Source: Nocardia asteroides
Lineage (GTDB): Bacteria > Actinomycetota > Actinomycetes > Mycobacteriales > Mycobacteriaceae
DNA: 64,000 bases
NCBI GenBank assembly: GCA_019930625.1
Contig: CP082844.1
Coordinates: 2,542,001-2,606,000 of the forward strand
Direction of reading: 5' to 3'
Part shown: piece by piece, positions 63,607 through 64,000 of the stretch
Numbering within the stretch: the stretch's first letter is position 1
Layout: every line of letters starts with the position of its first letter
Notes under the pieces: generated by a model
Seen by the model: the letters and a program-made list of their open reading frames with translations, nothing else
Databases searched by the model: none
What the model was told of the DNA's origin: nothing
Program-made: the position numbers and the translations under genes

Positions 63607-64000
63607 TCAGCGGGGCCAATCCAAGAGCGTGTCGATGAACAACTGGCGCACCTGCGCCACGTTGTGGGCCATATCGCCGGGATCCCACGCGCTGACGTCG
63701 ATCGGGTCCAGGATCGCCACGTCCACCGTTCCGGGGCGGGCGACCATCGCGTTGCGCCAGCAGACCTCGCCCGCGTTCCGGATGACGACCGGGATCACCG
63801 GCACTCCGGCCTGCATCGCGATGTGAAACGCGCCTTTCTTGAACGGGCCGACCTCGGGGGTGTAAGAGCGAGTTCCCTCCGGGGACACCGCGACCGACAA
63901 GCCGCCGCGTAAGGTATCCACCACCGGTCGCAACGCCGCCTTGGCCAGCTCGGTATTCCTGCGATCGATGAACGTCGCGCCGACGAAGCGCATGAGCGGC
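63607..64000 (-). CDS. plsC: 1-acyl-glycerol-3-phosphate acyltransferase-like protein, 3' part only
   Basis: The frame is open to the window edge, so only the C-terminal 131 residues are visible. The glycerol-binding motif VSPEGTRSYTPEVGPFKKGAF and the following VPVIPVVIRNAG are typical of PlsC acyltransferases, which make phosphatidic acid. The NHxxxxD catalytic motif lies outside. It is transcribed towards the DUF6069 operator. Confidence 0.82.
   Translation of the reverse strand, partial: PLMRFVGATFIDRRNTELAKAALRPVVDTLRGGLSVAVSPEGTRSYTPEVGPFKKGAFHIAMQAGVPVIPVVIRNAGEVCWRNAMVARPGTVDVAILDPIDVSAWDPGDMAHNVAQVRQLFIDTLLDWPR

Overview
The window comes from a high-GC actinomycete of the Mycobacteriales, most likely Nocardia. 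This is inferred from GC-rich codon use, mycothiol synthase, a DesA1-type acyl-ACP desaturase, an LmeA-type lipoprotein, polyprenol-phosphate-mannose synthase, and a gene order that follows the M. tuberculosis segment Rv0781 to Rv0824c plus its Lys/Glu/Asp/Phe tRNA group. That synteny is from memory; no search was run. Both ends cut a gene: an S9 oligopeptidase on the left and a PlsC-type acyltransferase on the right.

Region 1 (1-28.7 kb) is a purine-biosynthesis backbone (purS-purQ, purL, purF, purM) with other genes between its parts: glutamate decarboxylase, an M20 peptidase, a metallo-beta-lactamase-fold protein, an AmiC-like binding protein divergent from a MarR regulator, an M18 aminopeptidase, a GT87 mannosyltransferase, a CPBP protease, a serine hydrolase and a YhgE/Pip-like membrane protein. 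A complete peptide ABC transporter sits between purF and purM.

Region 2 (28.7-44 kb) holds DUF3073, asparaginase II, a MOSC protein, the folate-binding YgfZ protein, PabC, and cydABDC (cytochrome bd oxidase and its assembly exporter) behind a 16-bp BlaI/CopY-like palindrome. Just after cydC lies a compact unexplained locus: a promoter-like pair, an extreme Shine-Dalgarno, a 12-codon ORF, two mutually exclusive hairpins and a cloverleaf-like structure. A sulfur operon follows on the minus strand (LmeA, thioredoxin, DUF4395, thiosulfate sulfurtransferase, DUF1416), interrupted by a 21-codon cysteine-rich leader peptide and a hairpin that look like a cysteine attenuator.

Region 3 (44-57 kb) carries GlnR, mycothiol synthase, pstSCAB behind a textbook PHO box, a small secreted protein, a decayed EspC/DUF2580-like gene, PhoU, an LCP cell-wall ligase, a tRNA-dihydrouridine synthase and DesA1.

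Region 4 (57-64 kb) is looser. It contains a hypothetical membrane protein, tRNA-Lys, about 0.85 kb without genes, a TetR regulator of butyrolactone-receptor type, tRNA-Glu/Asp/Phe, nine degenerate ~28-bp tandem repeats, a GAP-family membrane protein, a 60-aa protein, Ppm1, a DUF6069 membrane protein behind a SoxR-like operator, and the truncated acyltransferase. Long antisense open frames throughout are GC-driven shadows and are not annotated.
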